Shown: positions 52,571 through 62,199, numbered from the stretch's first letter. The stretch is DNA of 64,000 bases from Thermomonas sp. (GCF_019104945.1 NZ_JAHRWW010000033.1:1-64000), one strand, 5' to 3'. The notes: generated by a model from the sequence alone, not told the origin. Program-made: numbers and translations.

Positions 52571-54478
52571 TTAAGCTGCCTTAAAGCTTCGTGCCGGAAA
52601 GATCATTATAGTTGACGTATTGCGTGGTTCGCTACGAACGCTTTCCGGATGAAATTCAGGAACCGCCCGCTGCAATGCTGCGTCTAGGATAGCAAGGTCA
52701 TAATGATTCACCGCGTCACGTAGCACGGTGAGTTGCCGCTCCAGCTGGGGAGTTGAGATTTCACGCGGCTGGGCTTGGAAGATTTCTTGAAACTCCGTTC
52801 GCCCATAGTGCTCATCCTTATAAAACAATGTTTCGTGCAGGCGCTCACCCGGACGCAGACCGACGTATTCAATCTGAATATCCTTGCCTACTTCTTTACC
52901 AGCCAAGCGAATCATCTGCTCCGCCAGTACACGAATTGGAACCGGCTCGCCCATATCAAGCGTGTAAATGGCTTGCTGGGTACCAATGCTGGCCGCCTGC
53001 AAAATCAATAAGCAGGCTTCTGGAATCGTCATGAAATAGCGCGTGACCTCCGGGTCGGTGACCGTTACCGGGCCGCCATTTTGGATCTGCTCACGAAACA
53101 GTGGCACCACACTTCCCGCAGAATCGAGCACATTGCCAAAGCGCACCGTAACCATCCGCGTTGAGTGCGTATTTGCCAGCATCTGGCACACCATTTCACC
53201 AAGCCGCTTGGTAGCACCCAGCACATTGACCGGATCAACCGCCTTGTCGGTGGACACCAATACGAACGTTTCAACATTAGCAACCCGGCTAGCGCGCGCA
53301 ACGGTTTCTGTGGCTAGCACGTTGTTGCGCACGGCTTCACGCAACTGCCCCTCTAGTAAAGGCACCTGCTTATACGCTGCCGCATGAAACACGGCATTCG
53401 GCTTTGCTTGCTTGAGCGCGTAGGTAATAACGGCAGGGTCCCCACAATCACCCAGCACATGCACAAGCTCTAAGCTTGGAAAATCCCGCCGTAATTCGCC
53501 ACGAATACGTAGCAGCGCTAGCTCATTGATCTCAAGCAACGTAATTTTTCGAGCACCGTGCCTTGCACACTGACGGCAAAGCTCCGAGCCAATCGAACCA
53601 CCAGCCCCCGTTACCAATACGGAGGCACCATCTAGCCAGCGTTGAATCTTATTCCAATCTGCTTTCCGTGGTGATCGTCCAAGGAGATCTTCAATCGACA
53701 CTTCTTTTAATTGCGCTGGCGTCGTTGCCCTACCCTGCAAATAATCTGCAAGTTTCGGTACCGTGCGAAACGGCACCCCGGTCTTCTCGCACATCCGCAC
53801 CACACTCTGCATTTGTGCGGAATTTAAAGAAGGCATTGCAATGACGAGGAGCTTTACCCCCGTCTCACTGGCAACGCGACCCACGTCACTTAGGCAGCCA
53901 AGTACGGGAAGACCTAGTATTGACGCGCCTTTCAGTGCCTTTGAATCATCAAGAAAACCGACCGGATCATAATGCCCCATGCGGAGCAGGTCGCGCACTA
54001 AAGCCTCACCTGCGCGCCCAGCTCCCAGCACCAACACGCGCTCCGCACCTTTTGCAAGATGCCGCTGTGCCTGCTCTTTCCATGCGCTGTAGAGCATCCT
54101 TGGAATTGCAAGCAAAAAGGTCAGTGCAGCAGGATAAAGCAGCAACGCTGTGCGCGAAACGAACTGCAGACGGGAGTAGAAAAATAGCCCAACAACGATC
54201 GCGAGCAGACCAAGCACACTCGCCTTGATGATATTGACAAGATCAGGCGTACTTGCGAACCGCCAAAGGCCGCGATACAGCCCAACCTTCCAAAATACCA
54301 AACCCTGTGCAATGAGCACCATAGCAACAGTGTCAGAAAAAAATGGCAGTTCTGGTGGAAACGGTTTAAAGGCATAGCGCAAAAAATGCATGCCCTGCCA
54401 GCATAACCACACCATTGCTAGATCATGCAAAACAACTGCGATCCGCGGCAATCGATACCACAATGTTCCTGCGTTCAT
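52571..54478 (-). CDS. Membrane nucleotide-sugar epimerase/dehydratase (CapD/WbpM/PglF type)
   Basis: The 635-residue protein has about four N-terminal membrane segments (to about residue 130), a first Rossmann domain (VLVLGAGRAGEALVRDLL), then an SDR domain with VTGAGGSIGSELCRQ (289-303). The catalytic region VSTDKAVDPVNVLGATKR (408-425) shows the tyrosine position filled by leucine (L420) ahead of K424, where members of this group usually have methionine. These enzymes make 4-keto-6-deoxy sugars from UDP-GlcNAc and feed O-antigen or flagellin glycans. It may start the pathway for the nearby WecA-type transferase. Confidence 0.93.
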   Translation of the reverse strand: MNAGTLWYRLPRIAVVLHDLAMVWLCWQGMHFLRYAFKPFPPELPFFSDTVAMVLIAQGLVFWKVGLYRGLWRFASTPDLVNIIKASVLGLLAIVVGLFFYSRLQFVSRTALLLYPAALTFLLAIPRMLYSAWKEQAQRHLAKGAERVLVLGAGRAGEALVRDLLRMGHYDPVGFLDDSKALKGASILGLPVLGCLSDVGRVASETGVKLLVIAMPSLNSAQMQSVVRMCEKTGVPFRTVPKLADYLQGRATTPAQLKEVSIEDLLGRSPRKADWNKIQRWLDGASVLVTGAGGSIGSELCRQCARHGARKITLLEINELALLRIRGELRRDFPSLELVHVLGDCGDPAVITYALKQAKPNAVFHAAAYKQVPLLEGQLREAVRNNVLATETVARASRVANVETFVLVSTDKAVDPVNVLGATKRLGEMVCQMLANTHSTRMVTVRFGNVLDSAGSVVPLFREQIQNGGPVTVTDPEVTRYFMTIPEACLLILQAASIGTQQAIYTLDMGEPVPIRVLAEQMIRLAGKEVGKDIQIEYVGLRPGERLHETLFYKDEHYGRTEFQEIFQAQPREISTPQLERQLTVLRDAVNHYDLAILDAALQRAVPEFHPESVRSEPRNTSTIMIFPARSFKAA

Positions 54479-54503
54479 TACACCATCCTTGCAGCAGGTT
54501 GTT

Positions 54504-55472
54504 TTATTGACTATGCAGTTTAACCCAAATCTTCAACGTGACCGCCGCAAATAAAATAGTCACGAGCCAGCTCCAACCAGCCGCCATACTTACAGCAAGC
54601 TGCATAGACAGCCCGGCCATTATCGTCCACATGGCATAGCTAATGCTAACTCGAACATGACCATAGCGCCGCGCCAGCTTCTGGTAGAGGTGCTGGGTAT
54701 GCGGCTCCCACCAGCGTTCACCGCGCCGCATGCGCCAAAGCAAGGTAATCCCGCTGTCTGCCAGCATGGCGCTTACCGGAAGAAATAGCACCGGCCACAT
54801 GCTAGGTGTGTGCTGTTGCATCGAAAACACAAGCAGCATGGCCATTAGAAACCCCAGCCCACCGCTCCCCACATCCCCGAGAAAGATCCGCGCACGTGGG
54901 AAATTGAACGGCAAAAACCCGAGTGCAGCCGCAGCAACAGCAAGCGCCACTAGCTGGGCAACACCGCTTAGCAGGCAAGCCAGCGCAAGCGCGGCCAGTG
55001 TCGCCTGGCTAGCCGCCATCCCGTTGATTCCGTCCATAAAATTCCAGACGTTGACCAACACGGGCACTGCAATAAACGCAGCCCCTACCAGCCACAGGTC
55101 TCCATTTGTCACTGCCACCGAAGCAGCGAAAATGCCGCCCGCACAAACCTGCACGATCAAACGAGACAGCGCAGAAAGCGGGTGATGGTCATCCCACCAA
55201 CCGATACCCGCAACGAGCAGCAAACCCAAAGCAGCACCACCCCAGAGCACAGGCGCTTGTTGGGCCAGCATCAACAGCAGCATAAGCGTTACGACAACAA
55301 GCCCGATGCCCCCCCCACGCGGCGTAGGCTGGGTGTGACTACGCCGTTCTCCTGGCTGATCCAGCATTTTGCGGCGCAGCGCATAGCCGCGCGCCGTCCA
55401 CGTCCCCAATGCAGACAGCAACAAACACGCGATAAATAGCAACCACTTCGAAGTGGAATCAGACCACGGCAT
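54504..55472 (-). CDS. Glycosyltransferase family 4, WecA/WbpL type
   Basis: The 322-residue multi-span membrane protein has the polyprenyl-phosphate N-acetylhexosamine-1-phosphate transferase signatures. These are RRSHTQPTPRGGGIGLV, the DDH motif in GWWDDHHPLS, WNFMDGINGMAASQA, FPRARIFLGDVGSGGLGFL, and HTQHLYQKLARRYGH. It would start a lipid-linked glycan. It overlaps the lapB stop by 14 bases, so it is translated with lapB, and is followed by the WbpM-like gene. Confidence 0.93.
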   Translation of the reverse strand: MPWSDSTSKWLLFIACLLLSALGTWTARGYALRRKMLDQPGERRSHTQPTPRGGGIGLVVVTLMLLLMLAQQAPVLWGGAALGLLLVAGIGWWDDHHPLSALSRLIVQVCAGGIFAASVAVTNGDLWLVGAAFIAVPVLVNVWNFMDGINGMAASQATLAALALACLLSGVAQLVALAVAAAALGFLPFNFPRARIFLGDVGSGGLGFLMAMLLVFSMQQHTPSMWPVLFLPVSAMLADSGITLLWRMRRGERWWEPHTQHLYQKLARRYGHVRVSISYAMWTIMAGLSMQLAVSMAAGWSWLVTILFAAVTLKIWVKLHSQ

Positions 55473-56637
55473 AGTTGAGAAGAGGCTTCACCGTGCCCCA
55501 ATCTTTACAACTTGGGCACTGCCAGTGGTGGCTCTTTGCGCCAAAGCCACAGCGTGTACAGCGATAGCTGGGGTTACGTACCAGCAGCTGTTCGGTAATG
55601 TGTTTCAAATCCTGCAGCGTCGCTTCGGCATTGGCATGATCGGCCAGAGTCAGGTCGATCAGCGCCGCCTCACCGCGCACGGATGGGCGATCTTTCAACT
55701 CCTGCGCAAGATATTGCCGTGCGGCCGCCACACCGTCTTCGGTTTCGGTCATTCGGGTAAGCGCCAGCACCGGCGCGATACCGCGGTAGTGCTCGCACAT
55801 CCCGCTTAGGAACGCACGCGCACCAGTACGCTCGTCCACCTTATCGTAATTCTCCAGCAGGCTTGGCAAAATCACCGGCAAGAAGTCTGGATCATGCTGC
55901 GCCGCACGCTCATACGCACGAATCGCTGCCAGCGGGTTCCCCGCTTCTGTTTCTAAGCGACCTTCGGCAATTCCTGCGCGCACCGATGTGGGATCGGCAG
56001 CATAGGCTCGTACTACCGCTTCACGCGCGGCTTCTGCATCACCGTTGCTGCGGTGGCGCTCGGCCAATTCACATTCAAACTGCGCGATCAACTTCCCCAT
56101 CGGCTCGCCAGTCACTTCCTCGTAGCGCGACGCATTGGCAATCGCCTTTGCCCAGTCACGCTCCGACTGATAGATGCCGATGAGGTGCTTCAGCGCCTGC
56201 GGTGCGCGTTGATCGAGCTTTGCAAGATCGGTGAACACTGTTTCTGCGCGATCTAAAAGACCGGCGCGCATATAGTCTTCACCCAGCGCTGAGAGCGCCT
56301 GAATTTTCTGTGCGTCAGACAAGCCTGGTCGCTGTGCCATCGCTTGGTGCAAGCGAATCGCACGATCTACCTCGCCGCGCTTGCGGAATAAATGCCCCAG
56401 CGCCAGCTGGGTCTCAAAGGTTTCCATGTCGAGCTCGGCCACATGGAGAAACAGCTCGATCGCTTTATCGGGCTGCTCATTAAGCAAATAGTTCAAACCA
56501 CGAAAATACGTCGTGGAAAGTTTATTGACCTGGCTTCCACTGTGCCGCTCGCCACCGCGACGCCCCAGCACCCAGCCAAATAGCCCGGCCAGCGGAACGA
56601 AGATGACAAACCACATCCACTGATCGAGAAAATTCAC
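55459..56637 (-). CDS. lapB: Lipopolysaccharide assembly protein LapB
   Basis: The 392-residue product has one N-terminal membrane helix (WMWFVIFVPLAGLFGWVLG), nine or so TPR repeats, and a C-terminal rubredoxin-like zinc knuckle (YRCTRCGFGAKSHHWQCPSCKDWGTV). LapB binds FtsH and LpxC to balance LPS with phospholipid synthesis. In many gammaproteobacteria lapA lies just upstream. Here ihfB ends only 15 bases before, so lapA is missing. Confidence 0.96.
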   Translation of the reverse strand: MNFLDQWMWFVIFVPLAGLFGWVLGRRGGERHSGSQVNKLSTTYFRGLNYLLNEQPDKAIELFLHVAELDMETFETQLALGHLFRKRGEVDRAIRLHQAMAQRPGLSDAQKIQALSALGEDYMRAGLLDRAETVFTDLAKLDQRAPQALKHLIGIYQSERDWAKAIANASRYEEVTGEPMGKLIAQFECELAERHRSNGDAEAAREAVVRAYAADPTSVRAGIAEGRLETEAGNPLAAIRAYERAAQHDPDFLPVILPSLLENYDKVDERTGARAFLSGMCEHYRGIAPVLALTRMTETEDGVAAARQYLAQELKDRPSVRGEAALIDLTLADHANAEATLQDLKHITEQLLVRNPSYRCTRCGFGAKSHHWQCPSCKDWGTVKPLLNYAVV

Positions 56638-56652
56638 GTTTACGCCCTCGCG

Positions 56653-56955
56653 TCAGTCGTTATCAGCCTGCGGCACCACATCGGTCACACGCTCCCGAAG
56701 CTCTTTGCCCGGCTTGAAATGCGGAACGTGCTTCGCTGGAAGCGCAACCGCTTCCCCTGTTTTTGGGTTTCGCCCCATGCGCGGCGGGCGATAGTGCAGA
56801 GAAAAACTACCAAAACCACGCACTTCAATCCGCTCGCCTTCCGACAGTGCGCCGCTCATCATTTGCAATAACGCTTTCACCGACAGATCCACATCGTCGG
56901 CTTTTAAATGCGATTGGCTACGCGTCAGTAGTTCGATGAGTTCGGATTTTGTCAT
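56653..56955 (-). CDS. ihfB: Integration host factor subunit beta
   Basis: I start at the ATG at 56955 ([23 protein letters not shown]), giving 100 residues. The fold is seen in [27 protein letters not shown], with the intercalating proline in RNPKTGE. IHF bends DNA and helps sigma-54 promoters and many other sites. The gene follows rpsA, as is usual. Confidence 0.97.
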   Translation of the reverse strand: MTKSELIELLTRSQSHLKADDVDLSVKALLQMMSGALSEGERIEVRGFGSFSLHYRPPRMGRNPKTGEAVALPAKHVPHFKPGKELRERVTDVVPQADND

Positions 56956-56980
56956 GTTGAATGGCAGCTCTTCACAAAAC

Positions 56981-57012
56981 TGCGGCGGCCCGATATGCAT
57001 CAGGCCGCCGCA
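56981..57012 (-). terminator. Hairpin between rpsA and ihfB
   Basis: A perfect 10-bp stem (minus strand TGCGGCGGCC, 57012-57003, with GGCCGCCGCA, 56990-56981) and a 12-base loop. GTTTTG follows on the minus strand. It may be a partial terminator that lowers expression of ihfB relative to rpsA. Confidence 0.6.
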
Positions 57013-57032
57013 TGGGTACGACTACAGCAAGA

Positions 57033-58730
57033 TTAGTCAGCCTTGTTCAGCTGTTCACGCAGCAGCGCGCCCAGCTTGGTGGTGCCGCTGGCGGCTTCTG
57101 CATTGGCCTTGTTGTACTCGGCAATGGCTTCGGCGGTTTCTGCCTCGTCCTTAGCCTTGATCGACAACTGCAGGCTGCGGCCCTTACGGTCCATGCCCAC
57201 AAACTTGGCTTCAACTTCCTGGCCCACCTTCAGCACTTGGCTGGCATCTTCGATACGGTCGTGGCTGATGTCGCGCACGGCCACGTAGCCTTCCACGCCT
57301 TCGCCCAGATCAATGGTAGCGCCCTTGGCATCGACTTCCTTCACGGTGCCGGTAACCTTGGTGCCCTTGGCGTGCGCGGCCATGAACTGACCCAGCGGGT
57401 CCTGTTCCATTTGCTTGACGCCGAGGCTGATGCGCTCACGTTCCGGGTCCACAGCCAGCACCACGGCTTCCAGCGTGTCGCCCTTCTTGTAGTTGCGGGC
57501 CAGCTCTTCGCCGGTGGAGTTCCAGCTGATGTCGGACAGGTGGATCAGGCCGTCGATACCGCCGTCCAGACCGATGAAGATACCGAAGTCAGTGATCGAC
57601 TTGATCTGACCGGATACCTTGTCGTTCTTCTTGTGGATGGCCGCAAAGGTTTCCCACGGATTGCTGGTGACCTGCTTGATGCCCAGCGAGATGCGGCGAC
57701 GCTCTTCATCCACGTCCAGCACCATCACTTCAACTTCGTCACCCACCTGTACCACCTTTGCCGGGTTGACGTTCTTGTTGGTCCAGTCCATTTCGGAAAC
57801 GTGCACCAAGCCTTCCACGCCCGGCTCGATCTCGACGAACGCGCCGTAATCGGTGACGTTGCTGACCTTGCCGAACACGCGGCAGTTGGCCGGGTAACGG
57901 CGAGCGATGTTGTCCCACGGATCCTCGCCCATCTGCTTCAGACCCAGCGACACGCGGTTGCGCTCGCGGTCGTACTTCAGCACGCGCACTTCGAGCTCTT
58001 GACCCACTTCCACCACTTCGGACGGATGGCGCACGCGCTTCCACGCCATGTCGGTGATGTGCAGCAGGCCGTCGATGCCACCGAGGTCGACGAATGCACC
58101 GTAGTCGGTCAGGTTCTTGACAACGCCCTTCAAGATGGCGCCTTCAACCAGCTTCTCCATCAGCTGTTCGCGCTCTTCCGAATGTTCGGTCTCAACCACC
58201 GCACGGCGGGAAACCACAACATTGTTACGCTTACGATCGAGCTTGATGAGCTTGAACTCCAGCTCCTTGCCTTCCAGATAGACCGGGTCACGGACCGGAC
58301 GCACGTCCACCAGCGAGCCCGGCAGGAACGCACGGACGTCCTTGATGTCGACGGTGAAACCGCCCTTGACCTTGCCGCTGATGCGGCCAACGATGGTGGC
58401 ATTGGCTTCGAGCGCTTCTTCCAGCTCGTCCCACACCATGGCGCGCTTGGCCTTCTCGCGCGACAGCACGGTTTCGCCGAAACCATTTTCGAGGGAGTCA
58501 AGGGCGACCTTGACTTCGTCGCCGATGCCAACATCGATTTCGCCGTTGTCGTTGCGGAACTGTTCGATCGGCACGATGCCTTCGGACTTCAGGCCGGCGT
58601 TGATCACCACAACGTCGTTGGTAACAGCAACCACGACGCCCTTGACGATGGCACCAGGCTTGAGCTTGGCAAAATTGGCCTGGCTGGCTTCAAACAGTTC
58701 GGCGAAAGATTCGGTAGCTACGGAGTTCAT
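57033..58730 (-). CDS. rpsA: 30S ribosomal protein S1
   Basis: From the ATG at 58730 ([20 protein letters not shown]) the product is 565 residues with six S1 RNA-binding domains, the gammaproteobacterial form. Repeats with [34 protein letters not shown] and [18 protein letters not shown] are easy to read. S1 binds mRNA and brings it to the 30S subunit. The 162 bases upstream hold no gene; an autoregulatory leader as in E. coli is possible but I did not resolve its structure. Confidence 0.98.
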   Translation of the reverse strand: MNSVATESFAELFEASQANFAKLKPGAIVKGVVVAVTNDVVVINAGLKSEGIVPIEQFRNDNGEIDVGIGDEVKVALDSLENGFGETVLSREKAKRAMVWDELEEALEANATIVGRISGKVKGGFTVDIKDVRAFLPGSLVDVRPVRDPVYLEGKELEFKLIKLDRKRNNVVVSRRAVVETEHSEEREQLMEKLVEGAILKGVVKNLTDYGAFVDLGGIDGLLHITDMAWKRVRHPSEVVEVGQELEVRVLKYDRERNRVSLGLKQMGEDPWDNIARRYPANCRVFGKVSNVTDYGAFVEIEPGVEGLVHVSEMDWTNKNVNPAKVVQVGDEVEVMVLDVDEERRRISLGIKQVTSNPWETFAAIHKKNDKVSGQIKSITDFGIFIGLDGGIDGLIHLSDISWNSTGEELARNYKKGDTLEAVVLAVDPERERISLGVKQMEQDPLGQFMAAHAKGTKVTGTVKEVDAKGATIDLGEGVEGYVAVRDISHDRIEDASQVLKVGQEVEAKFVGMDRKGRSLQLSIKAKDEAETAEAIAEYNKANAEAASGTTKLGALLREQLNKAD

Positions 58731-58892
58731 GAAAAATCTCAGGTGGATACACGGGCTGCTCACAGATATGGAAGCGGCCCACCTTGGGTCTGGCGTTTAC
58801 GCAGAATGCGCTTGGCCATGTGTGAGTGAATGAATTAAGCCGCCGATATATGCAATACCTGCGGCACCTATCTGCAACGACATCAACGCGCG

Positions 58893-59570
58893 TCAAGTAC
58901 CGGACACAACACCCAGCACCCGCGCCACGACCGTTTCAATGGAAAGCCCGGTAGTGTCGATGTGCACAGCCTCAAGGGCTGGCCGCAGCGGCGCTACCGC
59001 GCGATTCGCATCGCGGGCGTCACGAGCGAGAATCTCTCGTAGCAGACCGTCCATTGTGACCGAAACCCCTTTGTCTTTCAACTGTTTATAGCGCCTCTGT
59101 GCGCGCTCATCGGCGCTGGCGGTCAAAAACACCTTATGCGCCGCATCGGGAAAGATGACCGTCCCCATATCGCGACCATCCGCCACAAGGCCAGGCAATT
59201 GCCGAAACGCGCGCTGCCGGTCTTTTAGCGCCGTCCGCACCTCTGGAATTGCTGCAATAGCCGAAGCCGCCGCCCCTGCGGTTTCGGTGCGCAGCTCATC
59301 GGTTGCGTCCACACCATTCACAATGACGCGTGGCTCACCTGCTGCGTCGTCGCGGAAGCCAATATCGGTATCAAACGTGCAGCGCACCAGCGCCGAAGCA
59401 TCCGATAAATCCACATCCGACCAACCCGCCGCGATACCAATAGCCCGGTATAACGCGCCGGAATCTAAATAATGCCAGCCCAGGCGCGCGGCCACGATGC
59501 GGCTAATCGTCCCCTTCCCTGAACCGGAAGGGCCATCAATTGTAAGTACAGGAGCAAGAATGGAAGTCAT
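58893..59570 (-). CDS. cmk: Cytidylate kinase
   Basis: The 225-residue product starts [24 protein letters not shown], with the P-loop at about 13-21, then [15 protein letters not shown] and [16 protein letters not shown], all typical. It phosphorylates CMP and dCMP. It lies upstream of rpsA on the same strand, the common cmk-rpsA order. Confidence 0.97.
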   Translation of the reverse strand: MTSILAPVLTIDGPSGSGKGTISRIVAARLGWHYLDSGALYRAIGIAAGWSDVDLSDASALVRCTFDTDIGFRDDAAGEPRVIVNGVDATDELRTETAGAAASAIAAIPEVRTALKDRQRAFRQLPGLVADGRDMGTVIFPDAAHKVFLTASADERAQRRYKQLKDKGVSVTMDGLLREILARDARDANRAVAPLRPALEAVHIDTTGLSIETVVARVLGVVSGT

Positions 59571-59628
59571 CCAGGTATTATGACGCGGCCTATCAATTTC
59601 ACGCAGTGAATTTTATTTCCGGCAACCC

Positions 59629-59659
59629 ATTGATCTAGCGATCAATTGCACGCTAGAAT
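59629..59659 (+). promoter_or_regulatory. rpmJ promoter with a perfect inverted repeat over its -35
   Basis: TTGATC (59630-59635), 18 bases, TAGAAT (59654-59659) form a sigma-70-like promoter 45 bases upstream of rpmJ. The -35 lies inside the perfect palindrome ATTGATC-N4-GATCAAT (59629-59646), which could bind a regulator. Confidence 0.5.
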
Positions 59660-59703
59660 GTGCGGCTTCGTATTTCTTCCCATCCATTTGCCGAGGTTTC
59701 ATC

Positions 59704-59829
59704 ATGAAGGTCCTGTCCTCCCTGAAGTCGGCGAAGGCCCGTCACCGCGACTGCAAGGTGGTTCGCCGTCGTGGCAAGGTCTTCGTGATCTGCAAGTCCA
59801 ACCCGCGTTTCAAAGCGCGTCAGCGCTAA
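59704..59829 (+). CDS. rpmJ: 50S ribosomal protein L36, two-cysteine form
   Basis: The 41-residue product reads [20 protein letters not shown] at the start and ends [11 protein letters not shown]. It has two cysteines (C17 and C30) but not the four-ligand zinc ribbon of the common L36. This is the YkgO-like form and is the usual L36 in xanthomonads. L36 helps stabilise 23S rRNA. A strong terminator follows. Confidence 0.95.
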   Translation: MKVLSSLKSAKARHRDCKVVRRRGKVFVICKSNPRFKARQR

Positions 59830-59854
59830 GCAACAGCGCGTTGGCTGCATGCCA

Positions 59855-59880
59855 AAAAGGCCGCCTCTGGGCGGCCTTTT
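59855..59880 (+). terminator. Rho-independent terminator after rpmJ
   Basis: AAAAGGCCGCC (59855-59865) pairs with GGCGGCCTTTT (59870-59880) around a four-base loop. The T-run is part of the right arm. Confidence 0.92.
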
Positions 59881-59910
59881 GCGTATTGAACTCTTGAGTA
59901 TCTCAACACT

Positions 59911-60963
59911 ATGACCACGCAAACGCTGCGCTTCCCCGCCGAATGGGAGCCGCAATCCGCCATCCTCATCGCTTGGCCGCACGCCGGAACCGATTGGGCG
60001 AAGCGCCTTGCCGCCGTCGAAACCACCTATACCGAACTTGCTGCAGCCATCACCCGCTTTCAGCCGCTGATCATCTGCGTGGCCGATGCCGAGGTGGAAG
60101 CGCGCGCGCGTGAGCTACTCGCCGTCAGCAGCGCATCGCTTGAGCGCATTCGTTTCGAACGGGTGGCCTACAACGACACCTGGCTGCGCGATAGCGGCCC
60201 GGTCACACTCGTGCCTGCAGAGAGCGCTGATGCTTCGCAGCCGTTTGGCCTGCTCGACTTTCACTTCACCGCGTGGGGTGGAAAATTTGAGGCCAGCCTC
60301 GACGACCAACTCGTAGAAAAACTTGCAGCACGCGGCCTGTTTCCCAATGCCTCGCGTCAGCGCATCGACTTCGCCTTAGAAGGTGGCGGCATCGAGACCG
60401 ATGGCAAGGGCAGCTTGCTCACCACGTGGATCTGCCTGCACGAACGTCACCCTCACCTCAGCCGCGAAGAACTTAGCGCTCAGCTCGCCGCATGGCTCCA
60501 GCAAAAGCGCGTGCTGTGGCTCGATCACGGTTATTTAGAAGGTGACGACACCGACGCCCATATCGACACCCTCGCCCGCTTCGCACCGAATGAGGCCATC
60601 GTCTATCAGGCCTGTGATGACGCTGCAGATGCGCACTTCACCGAGCTACAGGCGATGGCGGCTGACATCGCGGCGCTACGCACCCTAGGTGGCCAGCCTT
60701 ATCGGCAATTTCCGCTGCCGTGGGCGCAGCCTATTGTGGATGAAGGGCGCAGACTCGCGGCGTCTTACGCCAACTACCTCATCCTTAATGGTGCGGTACT
60801 GATGCCCGCCTATGGTGACGCCGCCGACAATGCTGCAGCCAACGTATTAGCGCTTGCCTATCCGGGCCGCGAAATTATCCAAATCCCCTGCCGCCCACTG
60901 ATCTGGCAGAACGGCAGCCTGCACTGCATTACGATGCAGCTTCCGGCGGGGCTGCTGGGCTAG
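59911..60963 (+). CDS. aguA: Agmatine deiminase
   Basis: The 350-residue product belongs to the peptidyl-arginine-deiminase-like (PAD_porph) family. It shows FPAEWEPQSAILIAWPHAGTDW, YNDTWLRDSGP, ALEGGGIETDGKG, DHGYLEGDDTDAHIDTLARF and the C-terminal catalytic cysteine in NGSLHCITMQLP. It converts agmatine to N-carbamoylputrescine, which AguB then cleaves. aguB is at 3908-4792. Its 3' end overlaps the convergent histidine kinase gene by 35 bases. Confidence 0.95.
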   Translation: MTTQTLRFPAEWEPQSAILIAWPHAGTDWAKRLAAVETTYTELAAAITRFQPLIICVADAEVEARARELLAVSSASLERIRFERVAYNDTWLRDSGPVTLVPAESADASQPFGLLDFHFTAWGGKFEASLDDQLVEKLAARGLFPNASRQRIDFALEGGGIETDGKGSLLTTWICLHERHPHLSREELSAQLAAWLQQKRVLWLDHGYLEGDDTDAHIDTLARFAPNEAIVYQACDDAADAHFTELQAMAADIAALRTLGGQPYRQFPLPWAQPIVDEGRRLAASYANYLILNGAVLMPAYGDAADNAAANVLALAYPGREIIQIPCRPLIWQNGSLHCITMQLPAGLLG

Positions 60964-61846
60964 CCTGCTCCAGATTTGGCTGACGAATGGGCAGCACGAC
61001 TTGAAACGTGCTGCCCTGCCCCACGCGGCTCTTTACATCAATTCGTCCGTGGTGCTTATTCACAATACTGTGGGAAATGGCCAGCCCAAGCCCAGTGCCG
61101 CGCCCGATGGGCTTGGTGGTAAAGAACGGGTCAAAAAGATGGGGCAGTGCATCGGCTGGAATACCGCAGCCGTTATCGGTCACATTCACCCACACTTCGC
61201 TATCGCTACAACCGCTGGATAGCTCGATAGTGCCGTGGGTTTCAATCGCCTGCCCGGCATTGAGCAGTAAATTCATAAAGACCTGATTGATCTCCGATGC
61301 AAGACACTCCACCTGCGGCAGTGGGTTGTAGTGTTTTTCCAACCGCACTTTATATTTCAGCTCATTCCATACGATATTGAGCGTGGAATCTAAACCATGC
61401 AGCAAGTCCGCGGGCTGCATCTTCTGCTCCCTGCCCACGCGGGAAAAATCTTTCAGGTCTTGCACAATTTTAACGACCCGCTCGATCCCTTCGCGCGATT
61501 CGCGCAGTAGGTTTGGCAAATCCCCGATGATGTACTCCACATCCATCTGCTTGCGCATGCGCAAGAGGCTTTCGCGCTGTGCGATTGGATCGTCTGAAAA
61601 TAGGGCTTCGTGGTATTTTTCGATCAGACCAAGCAGCACTGTGCCGTAATCTTGCAGCGTGCCGAGGTTGGAGCCAACGTAGCCAATAGGGTTATTGATC
61701 TCATGCGCCACACCTGCCGCCAGCTGGCCGATGGACGCCATTTTTTCCGACTGCAACAGCTGCTCTTGCGCCGTCGCTAAACGCTGCCCGGCGCGCTGCA
61801 GTTCTTCATATTGCAACTGATTGGCGCTACGTCCTGAACGAGTCAC
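60929..61846 (-). CDS. Soluble histidine kinase next to flagellar genes
   Basis: No ATG is well placed. I suggest the GTG at 61846 (VTRSGRSANQLQYEELQRAG), 17 bases after the flgN stop, giving 305 residues. A longer frame would run into flgN. The N-terminal 40 residues are coiled-coil-like. The phospho-acceptor is in KMASIGQLAAGVAHEINNPIG (H48). The ATPase domain shows NQVFMNLLLNAGQAI, DNGCGIP and GRGTGLGLAISHSIV. No sensor domain or membrane segment is present, so input must come from a partner. Its place behind flgMN suggests a flagellar or chemotaxis role. Confidence 0.85.
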   Translation of the reverse strand: MTRSGRSANQLQYEELQRAGQRLATAQEQLLQSEKMASIGQLAAGVAHEINNPIGYVGSNLGTLQDYGTVLLGLIEKYHEALFSDDPIAQRESLLRMRKQMDVEYIIGDLPNLLRESREGIERVVKIVQDLKDFSRVGREQKMQPADLLHGLDSTLNIVWNELKYKVRLEKHYNPLPQVECLASEINQVFMNLLLNAGQAIETHGTIELSSGCSDSEVWVNVTDNGCGIPADALPHLFDPFFTTKPIGRGTGLGLAISHSIVNKHHGRIDVKSRVGQGSTFQVVLPIRQPNLEQASPAAPPEAAS

Positions 61847-61863
61847 GCGCAGCCCGCCAACGC

Positions 61864-62199
61864 TTAGACGCTTCCTAGCAGCCGGGATTGCGCCTGCGCA
61901 CCGGCGTAGCCAGTACCGTCGTAGGTGGCGCTGGTTTCGGTACGCCCCAAATGGCGCAGCGTCCACGCCACTTCGCGGCGGCGCCGCGACAACAGCACGG
62001 CATTTGCGCGGTTAAGCTCATAGAGCGCTTCGATCCGCGTCGAGTCGCTGGCTTTAGCCACCTGCTCCGCCTCTGCCAGCGCTTCTAACTTGGCCTGCGT
62101 CGATTGCAACAGGCCTTCAATATCGTGTTCCAACAACGCCTGACGCTCGGCCTTCAGGGCCGACTCCAATGCATCCAACGGGTGCACATCCTGGCTCAT
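61864..62199 (-). CDS. flgN: FlgN-like hook-junction chaperone
   Basis: A 111-residue helical protein (DALESALKAERQALLEHDIEGLLQSTQAKLEALAEAEQ) encoded directly behind flgM, with a four-base overlap (ATGA). FlgN is the export chaperone for FlgK and FlgL and normally follows flgM. The family is weakly conserved, so position carries much of the call. Confidence 0.85.
   Translation of the reverse strand: MSQDVHPLDALESALKAERQALLEHDIEGLLQSTQAKLEALAEAEQVAKASDSTRIEALYELNRANAVLLSRRRREVAWTLRHLGRTETSATYDGTGYAGAQAQSRLLGSV

Noticed and set aside
56638-56652. lapA between ihfB and lapB.
   Set aside because: The gap is only 15 bases.
61847-61966. Longer N-terminus for the histidine kinase.
   Set aside because: It would lie inside flgN in another frame and has no recognisable domain.
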